Assembly (NCBI RefSeq): GCF_022832375.1
Contig: NZ_JALHLG010000047.1
Coordinates: 1-33,945, forward strand
Source of the DNA: Novosphingobium beihaiense
Lineage (GTDB): Bacteria > Pseudomonadota > Alphaproteobacteria > Sphingomonadales > Sphingomonadaceae
Direction of reading: 5' to 3'
DNA: 33,945 bases
The translations under genes were made by a program, and so were the position numbers. Under the pieces are notes generated by a model. That model ran no database searches. It had not been told where the DNA came from and was given only the letters and a program-made list of their open reading frames with translations. This document shows, piece by piece, positions 25,180 to 33,743 of the stretch; position 1 is the stretch's first letter, and each line of letters opens with the position of its first letter.

Positions 25180-25953
25180 TCATGTGCCGGTGATCTCGAA
25201 ATTGAAGCTGCGGCTGGCGCCATGGGGCGGCCGCGGAAACGGGACGGCGCGGCGCACCATCTGCATGGCAGCGCGATCGAAACGCGAAGAGCCCGAAGTC
25301 CGTGCCACACCGATATCGCGGCATTTCCCGTCGCCCAGAACGGTGAAGCGAATGAAAGCAGAGCCTGCCCCCACCGTGTTCTGCCTGCGGTAACGCATGA
25401 GGTGACGCCGCACTTTCGCCGCATAGCCAGCCGCCCCGCCCCCTGCGCGTGCCCGAGCGCTGCTTTCGCTACGCTCTGCGGCATCCTGACCGTCACGTTG
25501 CTGCGCCTCTTGCCCCTCGCCCGCATCATTCGCCTGAAGAACCGGCGGCGGTGGAGCATCCACCAGCACCGGCGAAGGATCGGCGGCGGCGGCTTCGATA
25601 CGCGGCACGTCCCGAACCGCGCGATCGGGGTGCTCGGCCTCCTCGGCGCCGGGCCGCGCAGCGTCGGCGATGACGATGCGCGATGCTTCAGGGCCCTTCG
25701 CCTCATCGGGCTGCGAGGGGGAGGAGGGCGGCGGCGCGGCTTTCTGCACCTCGGCTTCGGCTTCCGCCTCGCCGCCCGCATCGCCAGCAGTGCTGAAGGC
25801 GATGACCGTGAGCGAGGCACCCTCGCCCAGATCCTGCACTGCCCCTGTCGCCAGCCCCGCGAACGCCGCCAGGATACCGGCGTTGATCAGGGCAGATCCG
25901 GCGAGCGACATCAGCCGCTCCCTGTTCCAGTTGGCTCCAGCCGGATGATACAT
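25180..25953 (-). CDS. TonB-family protein
   Basis: This is a 257-residue TonB homologue. A short cytoplasmic tail leads to one membrane helix (LMSLAGSALINAGILAAFAGLATGA, near residues 14-38). An Ala/Glu/Pro-rich spacer with many acidic residues follows (about 60-170), then a C-terminal domain with YAAKVRRHLMRYRRQN, SAFIRFTVLGDGK, RTSGSSRFDRAAMQMVRRAVPFPRPPHG and FNFEITGT. It lies between the TBDR and DUF4198 genes of its cluster, so it probably serves that receptor. The ATG at 25953 is preferred over a reading to 25995 because AAGGCG precedes it. Confidence 0.88.
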   Translation of the reverse strand: MYHPAGANWNRERLMSLAGSALINAGILAAFAGLATGAVQDLGEGASLTVIAFSTAGDAGGEAEAEAEVQKAAPPPSSPSQPDEAKGPEASRIVIADAARPGAEEAEHPDRAVRDVPRIEAAAADPSPVLVDAPPPPVLQANDAGEGQEAQQRDGQDAAERSESSARARAGGGAAGYAAKVRRHLMRYRRQNTVGAGSAFIRFTVLGDGKCRDIGVARTSGSSRFDRAAMQMVRRAVPFPRPPHGASRSFNFEITGT

Positions 25954-26029
25954 GTTCGCCTTGTCCTTTCCGGGCCGCGGACCGCCTGTTCGCAAGGGAA
26001 GCGGGGGCCGCGCCCGAGCCCCCCGAACT

Positions 26030-28090
26030 TCAGAACTGGAACGAGACCGCGCCCTTGAAATTGCGCCCCACCGCCGGACGCGTGGCGAGCGCGGGCTCGT
26101 AATAGGTGTCGAACAGGTTCTCGACGCTCAGGCGGAATGTCACGAACTTGAGGAAGCCAACCTCGGGCGAGAACGAGGCGCGCAGGTTGTGCACGTCGTA
26201 GCCCTCGTGGATCGTGCCGTTGGTATCGCGATCCTCGGCCAGAACGCCTTCCCAGCGGATATCGGCCACGCGGCCGAAGCGCTTGCCGATGGCCAGCTGG
26301 TAGGTGTTGGCGGGGAGATTGACCCAGTCGTTGACCTCGCCGCTGGTGAGCAGCCTGGTGCCTTTGACGATATTGCCGTTGAAATCGGCGTAGAACCCGC
26401 TCGGCGTCGCGTAGGACGCCTCGATCTCCAGCCCCTTGAGATAGACTTCGAGAACGCCCGAGTACGACGTGGTATCGGTCAGGTCCGTGTCGTAGTAATT
26501 GGCCTTGAGTGCGAAACGGTCGTTCTGCGTGAAGATCCCGGTGCGGTCGAACGAGGCGCCCGCCTCCCAGCTCTTCCCCTTTTCGGGCTGCATCATGTAG
26601 GTCTCATTCTCAAGATCGTCGAGAATGGGCATGCTGCGCGTCGTCGCCCAGGAGCCGAACGCGGCAAGGCCGAAAGGCAGTTCGTAGCGCGCCGAAACGC
26701 CGCCCATCAGCGCCTCGTTGGTATAGCTGACACGCGAACCGTCATCGAGCACGCCCTTGACGGTCGATGTTTCCCAGCGCGCCGCGGGAGTCAGCGTGAA
26801 GCCCCGGAACAGGCCGATCTCGTCGACCAGGAACGCGGCCATGCGCTTGTCGTTGCCGCCGGGTGCCGAGTTCGCGTCGCGGCGGTCCTTGTTGATGTAC
26901 TCCAGCCCCGCGTGAAGGTTGTGGAGGACCGGGCCGGTCTGGAACAGCGCCGCGTTCTTGAGCGTGATCTTGGACGTTTCGTACTTGTGATCCGCGTTCA
27001 CGACATCGAAGCCGCCCGGAGGGGCAAAGGGCGAACTGCCCTCGACATAGTCCTGCTCGATGTCTTGCGACGCGTATGTGTAAACAAGGCTGAGATTGAC
27101 CGCGTCGTTCTCGATGGGATCGTAGTAGTATCCCACGACCAGCGTCTTCGACTTCGTATCGCGATCGACATTGCCGAAAGAGGCACCGGTGGTGCCGAAA
27201 CTGTCATAGGGCCGGTCGCGTTCGGACGTTTCGGTCTGACTGAAGCTGGCCTTGATCGTATGCGCTTTGCCGGGGCCGAAGTGCACGGCGCCCTTGACGA
27301 GATAGCTGGGCAGCGAGAACGCACTGTTCTCGATCCGGTCGCCATGACCGTCCTTCTGCGTCCCGCCTTCGCGGTGGCTGTAGTTCGCCAGGAACTCGAC
27401 GCTCTCGTTCGGCATCGCGGCGAGCGTCGTCGAGGTCGAGAAGCCGTTCTTGTTCGTCGCGCCCGACAGGTTCTGGTTGACGGTAAAGCCGGTCTTGCCG
27501 CCCAGATAGTCCGAGGCATCGCTGGTTTCGAGGCGCACCACGCCGCCGATCACGCCCGAACCATATTCGAAGCTGCCCACGGTGCCGCGGATCACTTCGG
27601 CGCGCTTGTAAAGCAGCGGGTCGGTGAAAAGCTGGGTGCCGATGCGGTAGAGCTCTTCCGAGCCGGTCGTCGCGCCATCGACGAGGATCAGCACCTTCTG
27701 GTCACTGCCATACGTGCCGTTGGCCCCGAAACCGCGAATGTTGATCCCCGAGCCAATCGGCGTCGAGCCGTTGATGAGCGTGACGCCGGGAATAGAATCG
27801 ATCAGTTCGGCAATCGTATTCGCCTGCCGGTCCTCGATCTCCTCGCGGTTGATGACGGTGACAGCACTGGCGGTTCCGGTCTGGATCGCGCGGGTGCTTT
27901 CGCCGATGTCGATCGTGCCGAGGAACTGCTCGTCCGGGTTGCCTTCGGCGTTGTCTCCGTGCGCGCCTGACGGCTGTTGCTCTTGCCCCTCCCCGTCCTG
28001 AGCCAAGGCCAGCCCTGGCATTGAGATCAATGCACAGGCCGCTGCCGAAGCCCGCATGATCGCCTTGTTAACTGTACCGGTACGCAACAC
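26030..28090 (-). CDS. TonB-dependent receptor, heme/hemoglobin type
   Basis: This is a 686-residue TBDR. The signal peptide ends GLALAQ (near residue 31). GTIDIG near residues 58-63 is the likely TonB box. The plug has VINREEIEDRQANTIAELIDSIPGVTL, INIRGFG, ILVDGATTGSEELYRIGTQ and EVIRGTVGSFEYGSGVIGGVVRLET, close to hemoglobin/heme receptor patterns. The barrel ends GAVSFQF. The FRAP/NPNL motifs of heme receptors were not searched for in full, so substrate is tentative. AGGGGG precedes a GTG (28090) and a TTG (28087); an ATG at 28057 is a later option. It is in line with TonB, DUF4198, EF-hand and DUF2271 genes on the same strand, and with Fur-box-like sites upstream. Confidence 0.92.
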   Translation of the reverse strand: MLRTGTVNKAIMRASAAACALISMPGLALAQDGEGQEQQPSGAHGDNAEGNPDEQFLGTIDIGESTRAIQTGTASAVTVINREEIEDRQANTIAELIDSIPGVTLINGSTPIGSGINIRGFGANGTYGSDQKVLILVDGATTGSEELYRIGTQLFTDPLLYKRAEVIRGTVGSFEYGSGVIGGVVRLETSDASDYLGGKTGFTVNQNLSGATNKNGFSTSTTLAAMPNESVEFLANYSHREGGTQKDGHGDRIENSAFSLPSYLVKGAVHFGPGKAHTIKASFSQTETSERDRPYDSFGTTGASFGNVDRDTKSKTLVVGYYYDPIENDAVNLSLVYTYASQDIEQDYVEGSSPFAPPGGFDVVNADHKYETSKITLKNAALFQTGPVLHNLHAGLEYINKDRRDANSAPGGNDKRMAAFLVDEIGLFRGFTLTPAARWETSTVKGVLDDGSRVSYTNEALMGGVSARYELPFGLAAFGSWATTRSMPILDDLENETYMMQPEKGKSWEAGASFDRTGIFTQNDRFALKANYYDTDLTDTTSYSGVLEVYLKGLEIEASYATPSGFYADFNGNIVKGTRLLTSGEVNDWVNLPANTYQLAIGKRFGRVADIRWEGVLAEDRDTNGTIHEGYDVHNLRASFSPEVGFLKFVTFRLSVENLFDTYYEPALATRPAVGRNFKGAVSFQF

Positions 28091-28134
28091 GTTTCCCCCT
28101 GGATATGCGTGAAATCTCGCCTAACGAGTAAATT

Positions 28135-28153
28135 GCAATTGAGTCTCATTAGC
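28135..28153 (-). promoter_or_regulatory. Fur-box-like operator upstream of the heme-type TBDR
   Basis: GCAATTGAGTCTCATTAGC is an imperfect palindrome (GCAATTGAG / CTCATTAGC) and shares GCAATTGAG and ATTAGC with the site at 16882-16900. It lies about 45-65 bases before the TBDR start at 28090. A weaker half-site-like stretch (AAATGAGATTCGTTCGC) follows at about 28172-28188. The arrangement suggests iron repression of the cluster (inference). Confidence 0.6.
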
Positions 28154-28301
28154 GAATTGTGCTCCATAGAGAAATGAGATTCGTTCGCAACAAGAAAGTT
28201 CGGAAAAATTATCCGGCGCCCGGTTCAGTCCGTCCCACGGCCGCCAGGACGGGCCCGGGCACACATAAACAGCGCCGGATCACACCCCCCTTCGCTTGCC
28301 G

Positions 28302-28796
28302 TCAGGGCCCAATTGCAACGCTGATCTTGCCAAGTTCCCGGCTGCCGCTGGCCGAGCCACGCGCCAGCACACCATTGCGCACCATGACCGGCACTTTCAC
28401 TACTTCACGCCCGGCCTTTTCCCGCGCGGCCTCCACCACGACGTTGTAGGCCCCATCCGGCAGGGTTTCGACGCCGCGAAGCCCGATATTGTAATGTCCT
28501 GGCCCCCGGGTCGGCATGGAGATGCCATCGGCAGGCATCTCCAGCCCCCGCCCGCCCTTGCGCCACCACGCGCGCAGCTCGGGCAGCCAGCGAAGGCCGA
28601 TCCTGGCCTGATCGTACATGACGCCGGAGACGGCAAGAGTCTGGCCAGAGGCATTCTCCAGCCAGACCGCGACATAGGGCTTGCGGTAATTGGCCTCGGA
28701 TATCCTCGGCAGTTCGACCGTCACGGTACCGCTATGCGCCTCGGCCGAAACGGGAAAGACAATCGCCGCAAGAGCGAGACAAGATGATCGACGCAT
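28302..28796 (-). CDS. DUF2271-family periplasmic protein
   Basis: This is a 164-residue protein with a signal peptide (SSCLALAAIVFPVSAEA). Cleavage after the AEA would leave HSGTVTVELPRI, an N-terminal His. The body matches DUF2271: YVAVWLENASGQTLAVSGVM, LRWLPELRAWWRKGG, DGISMPTRGPGHYNIGLRG and VVEAAREKAGREVVKVPVMVRNG. Members occur beside PepSY and iron-related genes; function is unknown. GAGGAG stands ten bases before the ATG at 28796. The longer reading to 28910 was rejected for lack of a signal peptide. It heads the minus-strand cluster with the TBDR 211 bases downstream, and a Fur-box-like site about 130 bases upstream. Confidence 0.85.
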   Translation of the reverse strand: MRRSSCLALAAIVFPVSAEAHSGTVTVELPRISEANYRKPYVAVWLENASGQTLAVSGVMYDQARIGLRWLPELRAWWRKGGRGLEMPADGISMPTRGPGHYNIGLRGVETLPDGAYNVVVEAAREKAGREVVKVPVMVRNGVLARGSASGSRELGKISVAIGP

Positions 28797-28927
28797 GAGT
28801 GCTGCTCCTCGGACATGAACGAAAGGCATGCGGACGGTCACAGCACGGATGAGCGCGGGCGCCAGATCCCGAAACGCCTGTCCGCATGACCCTGCATGGG
28901 CGCGTAACAACCCGAACCATTAAATAT

Positions 28928-28946
28928 AATGCGAGTCATTTGCATT
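28928..28946 (-). promoter_or_regulatory. Fur-box-like operator upstream of DUF2271
   Basis: AATGCGAGTCATTTGCATT has perfect outer arms (AATGC / GCATT) and a core similar to Fur boxes (TGAGTCATTTGC-like). It stands about 130 bases before the DUF2271 start. The site is less close to the GCAATTGAG type than the two others in the window. Confidence 0.45.
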
Positions 28947-29375
28947 ATTTGCAGCCACTACTGACGTGTCAGAGACCTGTCAACACGACGCCCCTCCCGG
29001 TTTTGCCGCGCAAATCTGCCGTAAGGAGAGCCCCCGCGAATCCATCGTAACGGCGGAAGCATAAGCGACAGGGCGCCGCGAACTGCGAAAATCCTCGGGA
29101 TTCGCCAGGGATCGATGCACGTCCCCCTTCCGGGAGGGGCGCGATTCTGTTTTGTGATTTGGGATGAAGAGAGCCCAGGCCCGGCGAACGAAGGACCTGG
29201 AGGAAGAGAACCAGCGTCTCTTCGAACGGTATCGGATCTGACACTGGCATCCAGGCCCGTCGCGAGACCACTGGGGCAAGCCGGCGCCTTGGCAGGAATC
29301 TCTAAACGCTGGAGCGGTTTACCGCATGACCGGCATCGGCGGGCCGGGAGCGCGACGCCCCCGGCCCGCCGGGTA
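28947..29375. other. Intergenic region with a weak hairpin and no recognised gene
   Basis: About 430 bases between the DUF2271 upstream region and the ZnuD-like stop. A small stem CCCCTT-CCGG-GAGGGG lies at about 29124-29139, followed on the plus strand by a T-rich stretch (TTCTGTTTT). Since both flanking genes run on the minus strand, it does not clearly end either. The overlapping readings here lack family features. Confidence 0.3.
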
Positions 29376-31583
29376 TCAGAAGCTTACCCTTGCGCTCAAC
29401 CGGATGTCGCGACCGGCCAGCGGCACGAAATCCTTGGTGAAGCTGGCGTGACGCCGCGCGTCGACGTCAAAGATGTTGTTTGCGGACAGGACGAGAACCG
29501 TCTCGTTGCGCTCGCCGAAAGGATGATACTGCACCGAGGCATTGACCAGCGTGAAATCGCCGGTTGGCGTTTCGAAGGCGGCCACGTCATCCTGCTCGAA
29601 GACGTGCTCGACCTCGATCCGCCCGCCGAACAAGCCGGCATCGGCCGAGAGGCCGCCGCGGACCCGCAGCGGCGGGATGCGCGGCACGTTGCCGCCCCCA
29701 TCGACCAATTCGGCATCGGTCAATTCGGCATCGACATAGTCCGCCACCATATTGCCGGTCAGCCCGAAACGCCGGGTATCCACGAGACGTGCCTCGATTT
29801 CGCCCTCGATCCCGTAGTAGCGGGCATCGGTCTGCCGGAACTGGTAGACGGGAAGCCCGTCCTCCTCCTCGCCGGTTGCGGCTTCATAGATGTAGTCGTC
29901 GAACCACTGGGCGTAAGCGCTCAGGTTGAAACGCAGCGGTCCGCTCGATCCGCGCACATAGCCCTCGACACCCCAGCTCTTTTCCATCTTAAAATTGGGA
30001 TTGCCGATTTCGAAGGCCTGGGTGGCGATGTGCGGGCCGTTGGGGAGCAGTTCCTCGGCAGACGGTGCACGCGTGACGCGCGATCCGTTTATCCCGATCT
30101 CCACATCCGGTGCGACATCGTAAGTCAGGCCTGCCGCACCCGAAAAGGCGTTGAACGCGCGATCGCTCCCGATCACCGGCGCATCCTCGCCAAGGCCGAT
30201 CCGCACGGCATCGGCTCGGACGGAAGTGTGCTCGTAGCGCCCTGCCAGTTCGAGGCCGAGCGCGCCGAGCTGAAGCTCCTGAATGGTGAACACGGCCAGT
30301 TGCGCGGTCCGGTTGGGCGGCACGAAAGCTTCCGCGCCGATCGCCTTGAAATCGCGAATGAAACCCTGAAAGCCCGTTACGCCGCGCCAGCCGCCCCGGT
30401 TCGCCTGGACCAGTTCGAGACGCCCCTCGTAGGCATCGGAGCGAAACACCGTTCCGATTTCCTCGCCTTCGAATTCGGTGTGCTCGTAATCGGCATAGCC
30501 CATGCGCACACGCACCGCGTCGAGGAAATCGCCATCGACGTTGATCTGCCCGCGCACGTCCGCACGCCATTGCTTCATGCCGATCGTGACGGCTTCCTCG
30601 CCGTGCTCGTGACCTTCTTCCTCGTGGTCTTCACCCTCGTGATCCTCGTCGTGGTCCCCTTCCTCGTGGTGATGCTCCGCGCCGGGACGGGAAGGCACGC
30701 CGTAATTGCTGTCATAGTAGCCGACCGAGAAGCCCAGGCTGCCGCCATCGTTGATCAGCGCAAGACCGCCGCCCAGAGTGTAGGTTTCGACGCCGGAATT
30801 GGGAACCCGGCCGCGCAGGTTTGCCAGTTCGCTGGCTTCCTCGGCCTCGTCGAGATGGCCCTCCTCGGTCTCTTCGGTCGCAACCGCGCGCTGCTCGGCG
30901 CGCAGTTCGGGCGAAAGCACGAAGCCGCCCACACGCAGATCGTTCGCATGGCGGTAGCTGCCGTCGACGTGAGCCACGATGTTGGGCGCGAGGGAAAAGT
31001 CCGCCGCCGCCCCCGCGCTGACATCGTCGGCCGCCGAACCGAAGCCGCCCTGGGCATCGAGGTGGAAGCCGTCCTCGGGCATGCTGCGCGGAATACGCCG
31101 GTCGATGACATTGACGGCGCCGCCGATCGCCTGACTGCCGAACAGCAGCACGGCAGGCCCGCGCAGAACCTCGATACGCTCGGCGGTGAGCGGGTCGATC
31201 GTGACGCCGTGATCGGTCGACGTGTTGGAAACATCGAGCGAGCCCAGACCGTCGGTCAGCACCCGGATACGCTCGCCCTGAAAGCCGCGCAGCACCGGGC
31301 GCGAGGCACCCGGACTGAACGAAGTGGCGGAAACGCCCGGCAGCGCGGTCAGGGTATCGCCGATCTGGCCGCGCACATCGCGAACGAGATCATCGCCCGA
31401 AAGGACGGAAATCCCGCCGATAACATTCAGATCATCGACGTAGTCGGCGGTTACGAGAATGTCCCGGGACTGCTCGCCGTGGACGGCCGAAGTGTCGTGC
31501 CCGTGGCGTTCCTCGCCGTCCTGTGCCAGCGCGGGCGCGGACATCATGCTGCCTGCCAGAATGAGATACTTTAAACGACGCAA
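29376..31583 (-). CDS. znuD: ZnuD-like TonB-dependent zinc receptor
   Basis: This is a 735-residue outer-membrane receptor. The signal peptide reads RRLKYLILAGSMMSAPALAQ, and the TonB box-like SRDILVTADYV follows. The plug has VLSGDDLVRDVRGQIGDTLTALPGV, VLRGFQGERIRVLTDGLG and IEVLRGPAVLLFGSQAIGGAVN. At about residues 301-328 an extracellular loop is a dense run of His, Asp and Glu (starting EHHHEEGDHDEDH and ending EEGHEHGEE). Such His/acidic loops are typical of ZnuD-type zinc receptors. The barrel ends LSARVSF. The start is TTG at 31583: AGGGGG stands six bases before, and the upstream ATG lies inside the Zur-box-like site. Zinc (possibly heme) uptake under zinc limitation is the likely function. 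Confidence 0.85.
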   Translation of the reverse strand: MRRLKYLILAGSMMSAPALAQDGEERHGHDTSAVHGEQSRDILVTADYVDDLNVIGGISVLSGDDLVRDVRGQIGDTLTALPGVSATSFSPGASRPVLRGFQGERIRVLTDGLGSLDVSNTSTDHGVTIDPLTAERIEVLRGPAVLLFGSQAIGGAVNVIDRRIPRSMPEDGFHLDAQGGFGSAADDVSAGAAADFSLAPNIVAHVDGSYRHANDLRVGGFVLSPELRAEQRAVATEETEEGHLDEAEEASELANLRGRVPNSGVETYTLGGGLALINDGGSLGFSVGYYDSNYGVPSRPGAEHHHEEGDHDEDHEGEDHEEEGHEHGEEAVTIGMKQWRADVRGQINVDGDFLDAVRVRMGYADYEHTEFEGEEIGTVFRSDAYEGRLELVQANRGGWRGVTGFQGFIRDFKAIGAEAFVPPNRTAQLAVFTIQELQLGALGLELAGRYEHTSVRADAVRIGLGEDAPVIGSDRAFNAFSGAAGLTYDVAPDVEIGINGSRVTRAPSAEELLPNGPHIATQAFEIGNPNFKMEKSWGVEGYVRGSSGPLRFNLSAYAQWFDDYIYEAATGEEEDGLPVYQFRQTDARYYGIEGEIEARLVDTRRFGLTGNMVADYVDAELTDAELVDGGGNVPRIPPLRVRGGLSADAGLFGGRIEVEHVFEQDDVAAFETPTGDFTLVNASVQYHPFGERNETVLVLSANNIFDVDARRHASFTKDFVPLAGRDIRLSARVSF

Positions 31584-31589
31584 AGAAAA

Positions 31590-31595
31590 CCCCCT
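31590..31595 (-). promoter_or_regulatory. Ribosome binding site that decides the ZnuD-like TTG start
   Basis: On the minus strand AGGGGG lies six bases before TTG CGT CGT (start 31583). The farther in-frame ATG at 31631 is within the Zur-box-like sequence and so would be part of the promoter, not of the message. The heme-type TBDR at 28090 shows the same AGGGGG before a GTG/TTG CGT start. Confidence 0.6.
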
Positions 31596-31616
31596 GTTGA
31601 ACCGAAAAGTCACGGC

Positions 31617-31634
31617 GTAACGATATACCATTAC
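31617..31634 (-). promoter_or_regulatory. Zur-box-like operator of the ZnuD-like gene
   Basis: The plus strand reads GTAACGATATACCATTAC, an 18-bp near-palindrome of the Zur type (GTAAnnnTATAnnnTTAC). It lies 34 bases before the TTG start. It matches the site at 31842-31859 in 16 of 18 bases. Zur should repress the receptor when zinc is plentiful (inference from family knowledge). Confidence 0.8.
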
Positions 31635-31841
31635 ATCAATTAGCTTCCCGCCCTCGCCATCGCAATGCTGCACCTGCAAAAAACGGTCTGTGTCCTTCGC
31701 GCAACAGGCGAAACAGCCCCGATCCCGCGACGGTCGCCCGCGGCATCGCGGGATCGGCGCCCTTGCGCGATTCTTGCCAACGCCCGGTTCTTGCCATCGC
31801 GCGCTTCTGCACTGGACACCGAAAGGCCCAGTCTCTAGGAA

Positions 31842-31859
31842 GTTATGATATACCATTAC
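31842..31859 (+). promoter_or_regulatory. Zur-box-like operator of the CobW/DUF1826 operon
   Basis: GTTATGATATACCATTAC differs from the site at 31617-31634 at only two positions. It ends 20 bases before the ATG of the COG0523 GTPase at 31880. The two sites lie on divergent genes, so zinc should regulate both arms. Confidence 0.8.
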
Positions 31860-31879
31860 CTTTCCAGCGGGAAACGATC

Positions 31880-33100
31880 ATGCCCTCCCCAGCCAATCCC
31901 CTCCCCGTAACGGTGCTGTCCGGGTTCCTGGGCGCAGGCAAGACGACAACGCTCAACCATATCCTCGCCAACAGCGAAGGGCGGCGCATCGCCGTCATCG
32001 TCAACGACATGTCGGAGGTCAACATCGATGCCGACCTCGTGCGCGGGGGCGCTGCGGCGCTCGCCCGCAGCGAGGAAAGCCTGGTCGAGATGACCAACGG
32101 CTGCATCTGCTGCACCTTGCGCGACGATCTGCTGAAGGAAGTTCGTTCTCTGGCCGAAGCCGGCCGGTTCGACAGTCTGGTTATCGAAAGCACCGGCATC
32201 TCCGAGCTCCTCCCCGTCGCGACGACGTTTTCCTTCCGCGACGAGCGGGGCCGGTGCCTGGGCGACGTGGCAAGGCTCGATACCATGGTCACGGTGGTCG
32301 ACGCGCTCAATCTGCTGGCCGACTATTCCAGCCAGGATTTCCTTTCCGACCGCGGCGAGAGCCTAGGCGAGGATGACACCCGCAGCCTAGTCGGCCTTTT
32401 GGTTGAACAGATCGAATTTGCCGATGTCATCATCGTCAACAAGGCCAGCGCCGTTTCGCCGGAACAGCTCGCCATCGTCAAGAAGCTCGTTGCCTCGCTG
32501 AACGCCGATGCCCGGATCATCGCCTGCGATCACGGCCGGGCGCCGCTGGATGCCATCCTGGCCACCGGCCTCTTCGACGAGGACAAGGCCGCCCGGCACC
32601 CGCTCTGGGCCAAGGAGCTCTATGGATATACAAGCCACCAGCCCGAGACCGAGGAATATGGGATCGAAAGCTTCGTCTACCGCGCGCGGGCGCCGTTCGA
32701 TCCGGCCCGGTTCCACGCATTCCTGACCGAGGACGGTCTCGATCACGTGGTGCGGGCCAAAGGGCATTTCTGGCTGGCCACGCGGCCCGACTGGGTCGGC
32801 GAACTCGCCGTCGCCGGTGCGCAAACGGAGACCGCGCGCATGGGGCGCTGGTGGGCATCGGTTCCCAAACATCACTGGCCGGACGACGATCGCTTCGAAC
32901 GCTTCGTGGCGCAACACTGGGACCGGACCTGGGGCGACCGCCGCCAGGAACTCGTCTTCATCGGCATCGGCATGGATGAAGCGCGAATTCGCGAAGGGCT
33001 CGATGCCTGCCTGGTGCCGGCTCGTCAGTTTGCGCCGCAATCGTGGCAGGCGATGCGCGATCCGTTTCCGAACTGGGAAGCTCAGGTGGAGGCGGCATGA
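31880..33100 (+). CDS. COG0523 (CobW/ZigA-type) zinc metallochaperone GTPase
   Basis: This is a 406-residue GTPase. The Walker A is GFLGAGKTT (15-23), the G-domain metal motif is GCICC (74-78), and ESTG (103-106) is the G3-like section. The G4 position is NKAS (187-190), not the usual NKxD. The C-terminal CobW_C domain is present (WWASVPKHHWP and a later QELVFIGIGM). COG0523 proteins of this kind deliver zinc to zinc-dependent enzymes during starvation, as with ZigA. The ATG at 31880 is preceded by a purine-rich GCGGGAAACG. The stop overlaps the DUF1826 start (ATGA). The Zur-box-like site upstream supports the zinc role. Confidence 0.9.
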   Translation: MPSPANPLPVTVLSGFLGAGKTTTLNHILANSEGRRIAVIVNDMSEVNIDADLVRGGAAALARSEESLVEMTNGCICCTLRDDLLKEVRSLAEAGRFDSLVIESTGISELLPVATTFSFRDERGRCLGDVARLDTMVTVVDALNLLADYSSQDFLSDRGESLGEDDTRSLVGLLVEQIEFADVIIVNKASAVSPEQLAIVKKLVASLNADARIIACDHGRAPLDAILATGLFDEDKAARHPLWAKELYGYTSHQPETEEYGIESFVYRARAPFDPARFHAFLTEDGLDHVVRAKGHFWLATRPDWVGELAVAGAQTETARMGRWWASVPKHHWPDDDRFERFVAQHWDRTWGDRRQELVFIGIGMDEARIREGLDACLVPARQFAPQSWQAMRDPFPNWEAQVEAA

Positions 33101-33699
33101 TGGCGACGCAAGCATGCGACAGCTTGTCCGCCACCGTGGCGTCTTCCTCGGCCGAAACCGTGCTCGATCGCATCGCGCAGCCCCGGCTCGCGCTTGCAAT
33201 CTGGCAGAGGCCCGTGCCGCAGGCGCTTACAGCGCCGCTGGAAGAACTCGACCTCGCAGGTATCGACGATCTTCAGATCAGGCTTGAACTTCCCTTCACG
33301 CCTGGCACGCTGGCCGCCATTCTGGTTGCCAGGAACTACCCGGAAACCGCCGCGAAATTGCTGGCCTCCGATATCGCCTCGCTGGCCGGGCGCCTGTGCC
33401 GCGTTTCGGGCGCTCTCAAGATGAAAGTCCGGCTCGAGATCGTCGAGACCGACGCCTGCAGGAAGTTCCACGCGGACTTCACCGCCTTGCGCCTGATTAC
33501 CACGTACCTAGGACAAGGCACGCAATGGCATCGGGCCGGAGAGCCCGGGACAACGGCGCAACTGAAGGCTGGCGAGGTGGCGATTTTCAAGGGCCGCCAC
33601 CTTCTGGAAGACCCCTCGATCCTGCATCGCTCTCCCCCCATCGAGGGATCGGGAGAGCATCGCCTGCTCCTCGTGATCGATCAGGATCGGGACCGATAG
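33097..33699 (+). CDS. DUF1826-family protein
   Basis: This 200-residue protein starts in the CobW stop codon (ATGA), with a second ATG directly after. It matches DUF1826: a middle LALAIWQRPVPQALTAPLEEL, then FHADFTALRLITTYLGQGTQW, GEVAIFKGRHLLEDPSILHRSPPIEG and HRLLLVIDQD. DUF1826 genes are often found with COG0523 genes under Zur control; the biochemical function is not known. Conserved His residues (HADF, HRSPP, HRLLL) may bind metal. It is the last gene of the zinc operon. Confidence 0.88.
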   Translation: MMATQACDSLSATVASSSAETVLDRIAQPRLALAIWQRPVPQALTAPLEELDLAGIDDLQIRLELPFTPGTLAAILVARNYPETAAKLLASDIASLAGRLCRVSGALKMKVRLEIVETDACRKFHADFTALRLITTYLGQGTQWHRAGEPGTTAQLKAGEVAIFKGRHLLEDPSILHRSPPIEGSGEHRLLLVIDQDRDR

Positions 33700-33743
33700 C
33701 CCCGGGACGGATCGTGAATATCGCGGATGTCATCGGTCTGACC

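Noticed and set aside
25952..27970. Plus-strand open reading opposite the heme-type TBDR
   Set aside because: Antisense shadow; the minus strand has signal peptide, plug and barrel end.
29115..31574. Long plus-strand open reading opposite the ZnuD-like gene
   Set aside because: It is antisense to a strong TBDR and has no domain features; the length reflects high GC and the codon pattern of the true gene.
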